A stretch of 62,110 nucleotides of DNA from Chromobacterium aquaticum (GCF_021129195.1 NZ_JAJOHW010000005.1:1-62110); one strand, 5' to 3'; shown: positions 48,500-57,366, numbered from the stretch's first letter. The notes: a model not told the origin generated them from the sequence alone. Made by a program: numbers and translations.

Positions 48500-49813
48500 C
48501 TACAACACCATCGCCGCAATCCAGCCGGCCGCCAGCACCGGCAGATTGTAGTGCAGGAAGGTGGGCAGCACGGTGTCGCGGATATGGTCGTGCTGGCCGT
48601 CCACGTTCAGGCCCGAGGTCGGGCCCAGCGTGGAGTCCGAGGCCGGCGAGCCGGCATCGCCCAGCGCGCCGGCGGTGCCGATGATGGCGACGGTGGCCAG
48701 CGGCGAGAAGCCCAGGTGCATGCACAGCGGCACGTAGATGGCGGTCAGGATGGGCACGGTGGAAAAGGACGAGCCTATGCCCAAGGTCACCACCAGGCCC
48801 ACCAGCAGCATGGCGAAGGCGGCCACGCCCTGATTGCCGGCGAACAGGCCGGCGCTGGCGCTGACCAGCGCGCCCACCTGGCCGGTGGCTTTCAGCACCT
48901 CGGCGAAGCCCTGGGCGGTGATCATGGTGAAGCCTATCATCGCCATCATCTTCATGCCCTCGTTGAACAAGCCGTCCGCATCCTTCCATTTCACCACGCC
49001 GACGGCGAGGAACAGCAGGAAGCCCGCCAGCGCGCCCATGATCATGGAGTCGGTATACAGCTGCACCGCGAAGGCCAGCGCGATGGCCAGCAGCGCGGTC
49101 GTCAGCGATTTGCGGCTGACCCGGGCATGGGTGCGTTCCACGTTTTCTATCTTGCCCAGCGCGTAGTGGCGCGGCTTGCGGTAACTGACCAGCACTGCCC
49201 ACAGCAGGCCGGCCACCATGCCCAGTGCCGGTATCGCCATCGCGTGCATCACATTGAGGCCGCGCACATCCATGCCGGATTTGGCGATATTACCCAGCAG
49301 GATCTGTTTCAGGAAAATATCGCCGAAGCCGACCGGAAACACCATATAGGGCGTGACCAGGCCGAAGGTGATCACGCAGGCGACCAGGCGGCGGTCCAGA
49401 TGCAGCCGCGCCATCACATAGAGCAGCGGCGGCACCAGCAGCGGAATGAAGGCGATATGGATGGGCACCAGGTTCTGGCTGGCGATGCTGACCACGGCCA
49501 GCAGCAGGATCAGCGCCCATTTCAGCCTGCCCTGGGCGCCGCCGCGTTCCAGCCGCTTGATCGCCAGGTCCGCCATCGCGTGCGGCAGGCCGGATTTGGC
49601 GATGGCCAGCGCGAAGGCGCCCAGCAGGGCGTAGGACAGAGCCACCGCGGCGCCGCCGGTGATGCCGTTGTTGAACGCCTCCAGCGTGCGGGACAGGGAC
49701 AGGCCGCCGCTAAGGCCGCCAACCAGGGCGCCGATCAACAGGCTGATGACGACGTGGGTGCGCAATAGCGCCAGCCCGAGCATGACCAGGACGGCCAGAA
49801 GAACTGCGTTCAT
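48500..49813 (-). CDS. Na+/H+ antiporter family (NhaC-like, YuiF type) transporter
   Basis: A 437-residue membrane protein with about 11-12 segments. [87 protein letters not shown] and [22 protein letters not shown] match the YuiF group. Some relatives may carry amino acids instead of ions. slyX lies 10 bp downstream, so it is probably co-transcribed. A HutC-like palindrome adjoins the start. Confidence 0.85.
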   Translation of the reverse strand: MNAVLLAVLVMLGLALLRTHVVISLLIGALVGGLSGGLSLSRTLEAFNNGITGGAAVALSYALLGAFALAIAKSGLPHAMADLAIKRLERGGAQGRLKWALILLLAVVSIASQNLVPIHIAFIPLLVPPLLYVMARLHLDRRLVACVITFGLVTPYMVFPVGFGDIFLKQILLGNIAKSGMDVRGLNVMHAMAIPALGMVAGLLWAVLVSYRKPRHYALGKIENVERTHARVSRKSLTTALLAIALAFAVQLYTDSMIMGALAGFLLFLAVGVVKWKDADGLFNEGMKMMAMIGFTMITAQGFAEVLKATGQVGALVSASAGLFAGNQGVAAFAMLLVGLVVTLGIGSSFSTVPILTAIYVPLCMHLGFSPLATVAIIGTAGALGDAGSPASDSTLGPTSGLNVDGQHDHIRDTVLPTFLHYNLPVLAAGWIAAMVL

Positions 49814-49814
49814 T

Positions 49815-49824
49815 TGTATATACA
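49815..49824. promoter_or_regulatory. TGTATATACA palindrome before the NhaC-like gene
   Basis: A perfect 10 bp palindrome that starts two bases from the start codon. HutC-type (GntR/UTRA) regulators bind sites with this core. Could be a repressor site; chance cannot be excluded. Confidence 0.35.
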
Positions 49825-50137
49825 GATCAAAGGGTTGGGCGAGTGTGCCGAGGGCGCGCAGCGTATCGGGTTTCGGTTTGGCTGTCGATGGTTTTGAGTT
49901 TTAGCTCGCCTCGGCGCTCGCCTTCGTCTGGCGGCGGAAGTGAGTCGATTTGTCTTTTCATTTCAGTATTTTATGTGGGCTGACGCCTGGCCTGGCCGCG
50001 ATTGGGCGCGGCGCGGGATTTATATATTTGTTAGAAATAAAAAACTAATTTTATATATCTTTACTTGCGTAATGAGTCCGGCATAGAGTGGCTGCATGCC
50101 AAGGCGGCGAGTGGTGCCGCGCGAGAGGAGGTGGCTG
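49825..50137. other. AT-rich upstream region of the DUF2325 gene
   Basis: About 310 bp between divergent genes. Around 50020-50065 is an AT-rich patch with TTTATATAT repeats and a TTAG/CTAA inverted repeat, probably the promoter of the DUF2325 gene. No gene or named site seen otherwise. Confidence 0.4.
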
Positions 50138-50434
50138 ATGAATGCCCTGCTGATAGGTGCGGACAGCCTGGGAAACATTCCGGCGGTTCTGCAAAGCTAC
50201 AACATCCGGATTTCCCGCCACATCTGCGGGCGCAATGTCGCGCACCAGCGTAAGGCGCCGCTGCCGGGCAAGCCGGATCTGCTGATTCTGCTCACCGATT
50301 TCCTGGGACACAATGTGATGCGCAATTACCGCGACAGCGCCAATGCGCAAGGCATTCCCGTGGTGGCCTGCCGCCGTTCCGCCACCGCGGTGGAACTGCG
50401 CCTGCAACACGAGGGCTGGAGGAAGCTGTCATGA
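50138..50434 (+). CDS. DUF2325 family protein
   Basis: A 98-residue Rossmann-like small protein: MNALLIGADSLGNIPAVLQS at the start, ISRHICGRNVAHQRKAP, LILLTDFLGHNVMRNYRDSANAQGIPVVACRRS. The LIG-D-x-L and TDF-x-H-N/A-M motifs define DUF2325, whose function is unknown. Strong GAGGAGG ribosome site six bases before ATG 50138. Coupled to a 51-residue ORF by ATGA. Confidence 0.88.
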   Translation: MNALLIGADSLGNIPAVLQSYNIRISRHICGRNVAHQRKAPLPGKPDLLILLTDFLGHNVMRNYRDSANAQGIPVVACRRSATAVELRLQHEGWRKLS

Positions 50435-50586
50435 TTTTTTCAGGCAATGAAAACTGGTTGAACGGCTTGGCGCGCGCCGAAGGCTCGGCGCTGCCGCAGG
50501 AGGATGACACGGTGGCCGTGGAGTGGGTCCGGCTGGCGCCGCAGAGCTTGCCGCCAGCGGCGGCGCAGGCCTCGCCGCCGGCTTGA
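50431..50586 (+). CDS. 51-residue ORF coupled to DUF2325
   Basis: Starts at ATG 50431, overlapping the DUF2325 stop (ATGA), and ends with TGA at 50584-50586. It begins MIFSGNENWLNGLARAEGS and is Pro/Ala-rich at the end. No family recognised. The overlap is the main support for translation. Confidence 0.5.
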   Translation: MIFSGNENWLNGLARAEGSALPQEDDTVAVEWVRLAPQSLPPAAAQASPPA

Positions 50587-50602
50587 TCCGTCCTCGCGGT
50601 GT

Positions 50603-51073
50603 CTACTCGCGGTGGTAGGGGTGGTTGTTGAGGATGGAATAGGCGCGATAGATCTGTTCGGCCAGCATCACCCGCACCATGCCATGCGGCAGCGTCATCG
50701 CCGACAACTGCAGCAGCACGTCGGCGCGCTGCTTCAATTCCGCCGCCAGGCCGTCGGCGCCGCCGATGATGAAGACCACGTCATCTCCGCCGGCCATCCA
50801 TTCCTTCAGGCCTTCGGCCAGGCGCACCGAAGTCCAGTTCTTGCCGCGCTCGTCCATCACCACCAGTCGCGCGCGCGGCGGGATGGCGGCGAGCAGCCGC
50901 TCGTGCTCGGCGGCAATGCCTTTTTCGGCGGTGACGCCGCCGCCGCGCTTCTCCGGCTTGATTTCCTTCAGTTCCAGCGTGATGTCGCGGCCGAAGCGCT
51001 TGGCGTAATCGCCGTAGGCTTCGTCCACCCAGCGCGGCATCTTGGTGCCGACGGCGAGAATGGTGATTTTCAT
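50603..51073 (-). CDS. rlmH: 23S rRNA (pseudouridine1915-N3)-methyltransferase
   Basis: A 156-residue SPOUT enzyme that methylates pseudouridine 1915 in helix 69. Hallmarks: MKITILAVGTKMPRWVDEAYGDYAKRF, LVVMDERGKNWTSVRLAEGL, FIIGGADGL and the end PHGMVRVMLAEQIYRAYSILNNHPYHRE. ATG 51071-51073. Downstream of rsfS in the usual order, but with a terminator-like hairpin between. Confidence 0.97.
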   Translation of the reverse strand: MKITILAVGTKMPRWVDEAYGDYAKRFGRDITLELKEIKPEKRGGGVTAEKGIAAEHERLLAAIPPRARLVVMDERGKNWTSVRLAEGLKEWMAGGDDVVFIIGGADGLAAELKQRADVLLQLSAMTLPHGMVRVMLAEQIYRAYSILNNHPYHRE

Positions 51074-51092
51074 TAGATTCAGGGCCAGTAAA

Positions 51093-51122
51093 AACACAAA
51101 CGGGGACCAGGGTCCCCGTTGA
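51093..51122 (-). terminator. Terminator/attenuator between rsfS and rlmH
   Basis: On the minus strand ACGGGGACC and GGTCCCCGT pair around a short loop and are followed by TTGTGTTTTT. It lies after the rsfS stop and before the rlmH start, so it should lower rlmH expression relative to rsfS. Confidence 0.75.
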
Positions 51123-51146
51123 TTGCGGCTAGCGCTTGGTCTTGAG

Positions 51147-51515
51147 TCAGACCGCGGACCACGGGCGGCCGCCCGGCGGCAGGAAGCTGGGCTTCTGGCC
51201 GCCCCACAGCGCCTCGATGTCGTAGTAGTCGCGCACCGCCGGCAGCATCACGTGCACCACCACGTCGCCGGCGTCCACCAGCACCCATTCGCCGCTCTCG
51301 TGGCCTTCGCTGCCGACGATGTCGACGCCGGCTTCCTTCAGCTTGACGTGCACGCTGTTGGCCAGCGCCTTGACCTGGCGGTTGGAGTCGCCGGTGGCGA
51401 CGATCATGCGTTGGAACAACTGGGTCAGATTGCTGGTGTCCAGTTCAACGATGTCCTTGCCCTTGACGTCTTCCAGGGCCTCGATCGCCAGCTTGGCAAT
51501 ATCTTGCACTTCCAT
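51147..51515 (-). CDS. rsfS: Ribosome silencing factor
   Basis: A 122-residue RsfS (YbeB) protein that binds uL14 on the large subunit and blocks joining when nutrients are low. Motifs: AKLAIEALEDVKGKDIVELD, MIVATGDSNRQVKALANSVHVKLKEAG, GEWVLVDAGDVVVHVMLPAVRDYYDIEALW. Start ATG 51513-51515 with AAGGACATT before it. Confidence 0.96.
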   Translation of the reverse strand: MEVQDIAKLAIEALEDVKGKDIVELDTSNLTQLFQRMIVATGDSNRQVKALANSVHVKLKEAGVDIVGSEGHESGEWVLVDAGDVVVHVMLPAVRDYYDIEALWGGQKPSFLPPGGRPWSAV

Positions 51516-51688
51516 AATGTCCTTTTCCTGTGCGGCTGTCCGCGCCGGCCGTGGCCGACAGCGGAACTGCCGCGGAATGGCGGGCGGGGCCGGCGCGCGC
51601 GGCGCGTCCGGCAGGCCTGCCGTATTGCTTGCGTGAATGGTTGCCGGCCGCCTTGGGCGGCCTGGCGGAAAATGGCCGGACACGGCGG

Positions 51689-52327
51689 CTATATTGTCCG
51701 GTATAGCCGGTGTTGGCGGATATAGGCCAGCACCGCGGGGGGCAGCACGTCATCCACCGCGTCGCCGCGCGCCAGGCGCAGGCGGATGTCGGTGGCCGCG
51801 ATGTCTACCGGCGGCAAGGCCAAGGGGCGGATTGTACCGGATGCGGTTCGATTTGAAAAATCAGAGACTTGCCGGGCGCGCCACAAGGGCTGTATCGGCG
51901 CCGGCAACGCCGCCGGGTCGAAGCCGGGGCGCAGCGCCACGGCCAGGTTGGCGAAATGCAACAGTTCGTCCCAGCGCTTCCAGGTGTGCAGCGTGGCCAG
52001 CGAGTCGCCGCCGATCAGAAACCACAGTTCGGCATCGGGGCCCGACTCGGCGCGCAGCTCCGCCAGGGTGTCTATGGTGTAGGCGGCGCCGGGGCGGCGC
52101 ACTTCGCGAGCGTCCACCGCCAGTCGCGGGTAATCGTCCACCGCCAGCTCGGCCATGGCGAGGCGCTGCGCCGGCGTGGCGTGCGGGCCATGGCTGCGGT
52201 GGTAGGGCCGGCCGGCCGGGACCAGCCTGACCTCGTCCAGCGCCAGTTCCGCGGCGAAGGCCTCGGCCATGCGCAGATGGGCGTTGTGGATGGGGTCGAA
52301 GGTGCCGCCGAACAGGCCCAGCCGCAC
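51689..52327 (-). CDS. nadD: Nicotinate-nucleotide adenylyltransferase
   Basis: A 212-residue enzyme of NAD synthesis. ATP-binding GLFGGTFDPIHNAHLRMAE at the start, then VRLVPAGRPYHRSHGPHATP, LWFLIGGDSLATLHTWKRW and the end ATDIRLRLARGDAVDDVLPPAVLAYIRQHRLY. GTG start (complement of cac 52325-52327). Upstream of rsfS on the same strand, the conserved nadD-rsfS-rlmH order. Confidence 0.95.
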   Translation of the reverse strand: MRLGLFGGTFDPIHNAHLRMAEAFAAELALDEVRLVPAGRPYHRSHGPHATPAQRLAMAELAVDDYPRLAVDAREVRRPGAAYTIDTLAELRAESGPDAELWFLIGGDSLATLHTWKRWDELLHFANLAVALRPGFDPAALPAPIQPLWRARQVSDFSNRTASGTIRPLALPPVDIAATDIRLRLARGDAVDDVLPPAVLAYIRQHRLYRTI

Positions 52328-52331
52328 CGGC

Positions 52332-52910
52332 TTACTCCTGCGCGTCGTCGTTCAGGTAGCCGTCGACGATGACTTCCAGCCGGCCGGTGGACGGGTGGAT
52401 CACCATGCCGTGCACCGGCACGTCCTTGGGCATCAGCGGATGGTTGCGGATGGTGTGCACGGTGTGGCGCACGCTGTCGGACACGTTGTCGAAGCCCTTC
52501 AGCCAGCCGTCCAGGTCGATGCCGGCCGCGCGCAGCGTGGCGATGGTGTCTTCCGACACGCCGCGTTCCATCGCATGGTCCAGCACGCGCTGCGGATCGA
52601 CCGCGCGCATGCCGCAGTCGCGGTGGGCGACCACGCAGATTTCGTCGGCGCGCAATTCGTACACCGCCATGATCAGGCTGCGCATCACCGAGCCCCAGGG
52701 GTGGGTGATCAGCGCGCCGGCGTTCTTGATCAGCTTGGCGTCGCCGTTCTTCAGGCCCATGGCCTTGGGCAGCAGTTCCACCAGGCGCGCGTCCATACAG
52801 GCCAGCACGGCCAGGCCTTTGCCTGGAAACTTGTCGGTCTTGAATTGCTCGTATTCGCGGTTTTCCACGAAGTGGCGATTGTGTTCAAGCAGAGCGCTTA
52901 ATCTATCCAT
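52332..52910 (-). CDS. Beta-class carbonic anhydrase
   Basis: A 192-residue enzyme. Zinc ligands in LACMDARL (C38, with D40/R42) and VVAHRDCGM (H96, C99). This is the short beta-CA branch with KNAGALITHPWGSVMRSLIMAVYELR. It interconverts CO2 and bicarbonate in the cytoplasm. Four bases from nadD, so probably the head gene of the CA-nadD-rsfS-rlmH unit. Confidence 0.93.
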   Translation of the reverse strand: MDRLSALLEHNRHFVENREYEQFKTDKFPGKGLAVLACMDARLVELLPKAMGLKNGDAKLIKNAGALITHPWGSVMRSLIMAVYELRADEICVVAHRDCGMRAVDPQRVLDHAMERGVSEDTIATLRAAGIDLDGWLKGFDNVSDSVRHTVHTIRNHPLMPKDVPVHGMVIHPSTGRLEVIVDGYLNDDAQE

Positions 52911-53162
52911 GATGGCAATCTCCTACAGAGAGTCGGTTCATGAGCGTTCTGGCGCGGTACAAAATGATCATGGACAGACTCTGACGATTGGTTTGGTCGT
53001 TTAGAGAAAATACTCGGTTGCGGGCGCATCCTACCACTGTTGTTCCGGCCGGTCTTGTATTTTCGCAAGCGTGGAATTGCCCTGCTTATGGCAGGGAATT
53101 GCAATGAACGTCAGGCAATGGCGGCGAATGGGCGCTGGCTTGCCGCATCGAGCGGGCTACGT

Positions 53163-54200
53163 TCACCAACGCGACAGATGGTCCTCGGTCACGCCCAGCA
53201 AATCGCGCACCAAGTGAACGGCGCCGCTGTCCGGGTCGCGGATCTGGCCGTTGAAGCGGCCGATGGGCTGTACATAGCGGCTGGCGGCGATCAGCAGGTT
53301 CTTGTCCTCGCGGCGCGCGCCTTCCGGGGTGAAGTCCAGTTCCAGCAGGCCGTTGTCGCTCTGCATGCGCCAGCCTTGCAAAGGGTCCTCCGGCTGGTAG
53401 TCGAAGCTGACTGGTCCCAGCCGGATCAGCTTGCCATGCAACCAGGCGGCGTTCTCGGTGTCGCCCATATAGCCTTGTTGCAGATTGAAGCCCAGTTCCA
53501 GCGCGTGCGCGCTGGCCCAGCGCCAGCGGGTTTCCCGCGCCAGCAGGCCGTTGGAATAGTCCAGCGCCGCCACCGCGCCGTCCAGCGAGTAGCGCTGGTC
53601 CTGGCAATCGGCGAAGCCGCTGATCCTGAGCCCGCCGCTCTTGTGAGTGGAGTGGGCCAGCCAGTTGGCCGGCGCGATCACCGCCAGCACCGGCGGCATC
53701 TCCGTCAATTGAATATGTGCGGCCACTTTCAGCTGCGGCGCGTCCACCGCCAGTTCCAGGCGCTCGCCGTTGCGGCGGAAACTCAGCCGGCAGCGGCCGG
53801 CGTGGAAGGAGGCGTCGCCGAAGGCGCGGTCTTCCACCTGGGTGGACAGGCCGGGCAGGCCGTTGGCGCTGACGGCGGCGATGACCTCGCCACGCTTGCG
53901 ATCGAACAGGTAGGCGAAGGCGGTGCCGGTCCAGCCCACATCGACGATGGCGACGCCGATGAAGAAGGCCGGATGGGCGATGGCCGCGTACTGCCAGCGC
54001 TTGTGGTGCAGTTTGCGCGTCAGGCGCTGGTAGGGAGTGGCTTTCAGCGCGCGCCAGTCCAGCCGGTCGATGATGCCCTGATACATGCCGAAAGCGGGAA
54101 TGCCGCGTTCGTGCACCAGTTGTCTGGGAGCGGAGGGGAGGGCGGGCGATGCCGCGGCGCTGACGGGCCGGGCTGGAGCCGCAGCTTGAAATAGGTTCAT
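53163..54200 (-). CDS. DUF2804 family protein
   Basis: A 345-residue protein of the DUF2804 family: QLVHERGIPAFGMYQGIIDRLDW, HKRWQYAAIAHPAFFIGVAIVDVGWTGTAFAYLFDR, and YSNGLLARETRWRWASA. These proteins have a lipocalin-like beta-rich fold and are found near lipid genes in other bacteria; function unproven. No signal peptide is clear. Single gene with 250 bp downstream before the CA gene. Confidence 0.85.
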   Translation of the reverse strand: MNLFQAAAPARPVSAAASPALPSAPRQLVHERGIPAFGMYQGIIDRLDWRALKATPYQRLTRKLHHKRWQYAAIAHPAFFIGVAIVDVGWTGTAFAYLFDRKRGEVIAAVSANGLPGLSTQVEDRAFGDASFHAGRCRLSFRRNGERLELAVDAPQLKVAAHIQLTEMPPVLAVIAPANWLAHSTHKSGGLRISGFADCQDQRYSLDGAVAALDYSNGLLARETRWRWASAHALELGFNLQQGYMGDTENAAWLHGKLIRLGPVSFDYQPEDPLQGWRMQSDNGLLELDFTPEGARREDKNLLIAASRYVQPIGRFNGQIRDPDSGAVHLVRDLLGVTEDHLSRW

Positions 54201-54300
54201 GGCCTTGAGTCTACAACACTTTTTCCGGTGGCGAGGGTGACTGATAGGCCATGTGGCGACATGGAAACACTGTGGCGCGACGGTAACAGTTAGTTGATTT

Positions 54301-54324
54301 ACATTATATTATAAAACATAATGT
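54301..54324. promoter_or_regulatory. Candidate operator of the ArsR-family regulator
   Basis: Perfect arms ACATTAT (54301-54307) and ATAATGT (54318-54324) with an AT-only 10-base spacer except one C. It lies 27 bp before the regulator start, in a region that also looks like a -10 region. ArsR regulators such as BigR and SqrR bind AT-rich dyads of this kind. Confidence 0.6.
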
Positions 54325-54351
54325 TCGCAGCGCCGCAGTCGCGGCGGGGGA

Positions 54352-54675
54352 ATGAATATGGATTTGAATCTGCTGCGCGCCAATGCCGGCCGCGCCGCCT
54401 TGCTGCTGAAGGGCCTGGCCAACGAGGACCGGCTGCTGCTGCTGTGCCAGCTGGTGGATGGGGAAAAATCGGTGTCAGAACTGGAGCGCCTGACCGGCAT
54501 TCACCAGCCGACGCTGTCCCAGCAACTGGGCGTGCTGCGCAATGAGGGCCTGGTGACAACGCGGCGCGATGGCAAGTGGGTGTATTACAGCGTGGCCAGC
54601 CAGGACGCGCTGGCCTTGCTGAACGCCTTGCACGCCTTGTTCTGCGCGGACGCTTCGGTGGGAGAGGCGCAATGA
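54352..54675 (+). CDS. ArsR-family regulator, BigR/SqrR/YgaV-like
   Basis: A 107-residue winged-helix protein: RAALLLKGLANEDRLLLLCQLVDGEKSVSELERLTGIHQPTLSQQLGVLRNEGLVTTRRDGKWVYYSV. Two cysteines, one in LLLLCQL (C32) and one near the end in LFCADAS (C100), match the spacing of the persulfide-sensing pair in BigR/SqrR. No metal site of the ArsR/SmtB kind seen. It heads a sulfur import operon, so reactive sulfur sensing is likely. Confidence 0.85.
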   Translation: MNMDLNLLRANAGRAALLLKGLANEDRLLLLCQLVDGEKSVSELERLTGIHQPTLSQQLGVLRNEGLVTTRRDGKWVYYSVASQDALALLNALHALFCADASVGEAQ

Positions 54676-55103
54676 TCTTGGACTGGCAGGCGTTCACGCC
54701 GTGGCAAGCCCTGTTGGGCGGCGTGCTGATCGGCTTGGCGGCGGCGTGGCTGGCCTTGTTGCATGGCCGCGTCGCCGGCATCAGCGGCATGGTGTCCGGC
54801 CTGCTGGAGCGGCGGACGGATTGGCGCGCCCGATTGGCCTTTGTGCTGGGCTTGATGGCGACGCCGGGCTTGTGGTTGCTCGCGGTTGGCGGCTTGCCGG
54901 TCAGCCTGGTCGAGGCCGGCGGTGGCCGCTTGCTGCTTGCCGGCATCTTGGTGGGCGTCGGCACGCGTCTGGCGTCCGGTTGCACCAGCGGCCATGGCGT
55001 TTGCGGCTTGGCGCGGCTGTCGCCGCGTTCGCTGGCGGCGACGATGGCCTTCATGTGCGCCGGCTTCGTCACGGTGGCCATGTTTAGGCATTGGGGGGCG
55101 TGA
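54672..55103 (+). CDS. YeeE/YedE family protein, subunit 1 (PmpA-like)
   Basis: A 143-residue membrane protein. Core motif ILVGVGTRLASGCTSGHGVCGLARLSPRSLAAT holds the conserved Cys residues that move sulfur in YeeE-type thiosulfate/sulfur importers. About four membrane segments. ATGA overlap with the regulator. Half-size; the second half is the next gene. Confidence 0.88.
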   Translation: MILDWQAFTPWQALLGGVLIGLAAAWLALLHGRVAGISGMVSGLLERRTDWRARLAFVLGLMATPGLWLLAVGGLPVSLVEAGGGRLLLAGILVGVGTRLASGCTSGHGVCGLARLSPRSLAATMAFMCAGFVTVAMFRHWGA

Positions 55104-55105
55104 AG

Positions 55106-55534
55106 ATGGCGGCGGAGTGGAAGCGCTTATTGTCGATGGCGGGCGCCGGACTGTTGTTCGGCCTGGGCCTGTTGCTGTCCGGCATGGCCAATCCGGCCAA
55201 GGTGCTGGCTTTTCTGGATCTGGGCGGCGCTTGGGACCCCAGCCTGGCGCTGGTGATGGTCGGCGCGATCGCCGTGGCCTGGCCGGCCTTCCGTCTGGCC
55301 GAGCGCCGCCCGCGCGGGCTCTTGGGCGAGCCGGCGCAGTGGCCGGCCAAGACGCCGCTGACGCGACGGCTGATAGGCGGCAGCCTGCTGTTCGGCATCG
55401 GCTGGGGCCTGGCCGGCATCTGCCCTGGGCCGGCCTTGCTGCTGGGCGGCATGCTGTCGCCCCAAGGCGGCTTGTTCCTGTTGGCGATGGCGGCCGGCAT
55501 GGGGCTGGCCGGGCGCTTGGAACAGCGCGGGTGA
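55106..55534 (+). CDS. YeeE/YedE family protein, subunit 2 (PmpB-like)
   Basis: A 142-residue membrane protein: LLFGLGLLLSGMANPAKVLAFLDLGGAWDPSLALVM and SLLFGIGWGLAGICPGPALLLGG, the conserved cysteine being in GICPGP. Complements subunit 1 to form a full YeeE-like unit. Overlaps the SulP gene at a GTGA junction. Confidence 0.88.
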   Translation: MAAEWKRLLSMAGAGLLFGLGLLLSGMANPAKVLAFLDLGGAWDPSLALVMVGAIAVAWPAFRLAERRPRGLLGEPAQWPAKTPLTRRLIGGSLLFGIGWGLAGICPGPALLLGGMLSPQGGLFLLAMAAGMGLAGRLEQRG

Positions 55535-57222
55535 AGCGCTGCTTACCAGCCTGGCTGAGCGGCTATCGGCGTGAATACTTGGCCGGCGATCTGAGCGCCG
55601 GCCTGGTGGTGACCTTGTTGCTGGCGCCGCAGGGTCTGGCTTACGCCTTGGTGGCCGGACTGCCGGCCGAGGCCGGTTTGTACGCCAGCATCGCCCCCTT
55701 GCTGATCTACGCGCTGGCGGGGCGCAGCCACGCGCAGTCGGTGGGGCCGATGGCGATGACCTCCTTATTGGTGGCGGCGACGCTGGCGCGGCTGGCCGAG
55801 CCGGGCTCCGGCGATTATCTGGCGCTGGCCATCGGCCTGGCGCTGATGTCAGGTCTGATGCTGGCGGTGCTGGGCCTGTTGCGCTTGGGTTTCATCGCCG
55901 ATCTGCTGTCCGAGCCGGTGCTGGCTGCCTTCACCTCGGCGTCGGCCTTGCTGATCGTGCTGTCGCAATTGGGGCCCTTGCTGGGTGTGTCGTCCGGCGG
56001 CGCTGCACTGCCGCAACTGCTGTCCGGCCTGTGGCGGGCTGTCGATGACATCAACCGTATCGCGCTGCCGTTCGGCGCATCGGCGCTGGTGTTATTGCTG
56101 TTGGCGCGCTGGCGCGGGGACGCCTGTTTGCGCCGCTGCGGCCTGACGGCTGCGGCGCGGCAGCTGTGGTTGCGGCTGGCGCCCTTGCTGGCGGTGCTGG
56201 TGGGCATGGCGCTGGTGGCCGGCCTGGATCTGAGCGCGGCGCTGCCGGTGGTGGGCGCGGTGCCGTCGGGTTTGCCGGCGCCGGCCTGGCCGGCTCTGAG
56301 CCTGGCGCAGTGGTCGCAATTGGCCTTGCCGGCTTTTTTCATCGCCTTGGTCAATTATGTGCAGAGCCTGGCGGTGGTGCAGACGCTGGCGCAGCGGCGC
56401 GGCGAGGAGGTGGACCCGGACCGGGAGCTGTTGGCGCTGGGCCTGTGCAATATCGGCGCCGGCTTGTCCGGCGGTTTTCCGGTCACCGGCGGGCTGACCC
56501 GTTCCCTGGTCAATGCCGAGGCCGGCGCCCAGACTCAGCTGGCCTCGGTGATCGCCGCGCTGGGCCTGCTGCTGCTGGCCGGCTTTGCCGCCGCCTGGCT
56601 GGCCTTGCTGCCCTTGCCGGTGTTGGCGGCGATGATCATCGCCTCGGTGGCGGGCATGATACGTTTCGACAGCCTGCGCCTGGCCTGGCGCACTGACCGC
56701 GCCGACGCGGCGGCGTTCGCGCTGACCTTCGCGCTGGTGTTGTGGCTGGGGGTGGATTCCGGCATCGTCGCCGGCGTGCTGACCTCGCTGGCCGCCATGT
56801 TGTGGCGCAGCAGCCGGCCGCATATCGCTGAACTGGGGCGGCTGCCGGGCAGCCATCATTTCCGCAACCGCTTGCGCTTCGCGGTGGAGCATCTGCCCGG
56901 CGCGCTGTTTCTGCGGGTGGACGAAAGCCTGTTTTTCGGCAATGCCCGCCAGGTGCGCGGCGAGGTGCTGGCGCGGCTGGCCGCGCGGCCGGATGCGTCC
57001 AGATTGCTGCTGATCATGAGTGCGGTCAACCGTATCGATACCAGCGCCTTGCTGATGTTGGCGCGCCTGGACGCGGAACTGGCGGCGCGCGGCGTGACGC
57101 TGCATCTGGCCGAAATCAAGGGGCCGGTGGCACAGCGGATGGAGGGCGGCGGCTTGCTGGCCGGTTTCAGCGGCCGCGTGCACTTGAGCACGCAGGCAGC
57201 GTGGGAGGCGCTGGCCGCCTAG
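55531..57222 (+). CDS. SulP-family sulfate/anion transporter with STAS domain
   Basis: A 563-residue transporter. GTG start (VKRCLPAWLSGYRREYLAGDLSAGL). The SulP signature APQGLAYALVAGLPAEAGLYASIAPLLIYAL and QSVGPMAMTSLL are near the N-terminus; about 12-14 segments; the STAS domain (LFLRVDESLFFGNARQVR, MSAVNRIDTSALLMLARLDAELAARGV) is C-terminal. Likely imports sulfate or a related anion. Stop TAG at 57220-57222 borders a degenerate MITE. Confidence 0.93.
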   Translation: MKRCLPAWLSGYRREYLAGDLSAGLVVTLLLAPQGLAYALVAGLPAEAGLYASIAPLLIYALAGRSHAQSVGPMAMTSLLVAATLARLAEPGSGDYLALAIGLALMSGLMLAVLGLLRLGFIADLLSEPVLAAFTSASALLIVLSQLGPLLGVSSGGAALPQLLSGLWRAVDDINRIALPFGASALVLLLLARWRGDACLRRCGLTAAARQLWLRLAPLLAVLVGMALVAGLDLSAALPVVGAVPSGLPAPAWPALSLAQWSQLALPAFFIALVNYVQSLAVVQTLAQRRGEEVDPDRELLALGLCNIGAGLSGGFPVTGGLTRSLVNAEAGAQTQLASVIAALGLLLLAGFAAAWLALLPLPVLAAMIIASVAGMIRFDSLRLAWRTDRADAAAFALTFALVLWLGVDSGIVAGVLTSLAAMLWRSSRPHIAELGRLPGSHHFRNRLRFAVEHLPGALFLRVDESLFFGNARQVRGEVLARLAARPDASRLLLIMSAVNRIDTSALLMLARLDAELAARGVTLHLAEIKGPVAQRMEGGGLLAGFSGRVHLSTQAAWEALAA

Positions 57223-57366
57223 AACCTGTTTACGATCCGCTGCACTGTGCCAGACGCCGCACGGTGAGTGCCCCATCGAAATGCTCAGATGCCATGTACG
57301 CATTCCGCTTTCTCTGCGGTTGTCGCCTTGTCTCGCACTTGCGCGCGAGATTCTACGCCGGCCCTT
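57222..57366. mobile_element. Degenerate stop-codon MITE, copy D
   Basis: Left end GAACCTGTTTACGATCCGCTGC; its first G is the third base of the SulP TAG stop. The core CATCGAAATGCTC...CATTCCGCTTTCTCTGCGG is recognisable, and the hairpin has changed to ATGC-CATGTAC-GCAT, still self-complementary. The right end (GCGCGAGATTCTACGCC) is eroded. No clear target duplication. Confidence 0.65.
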
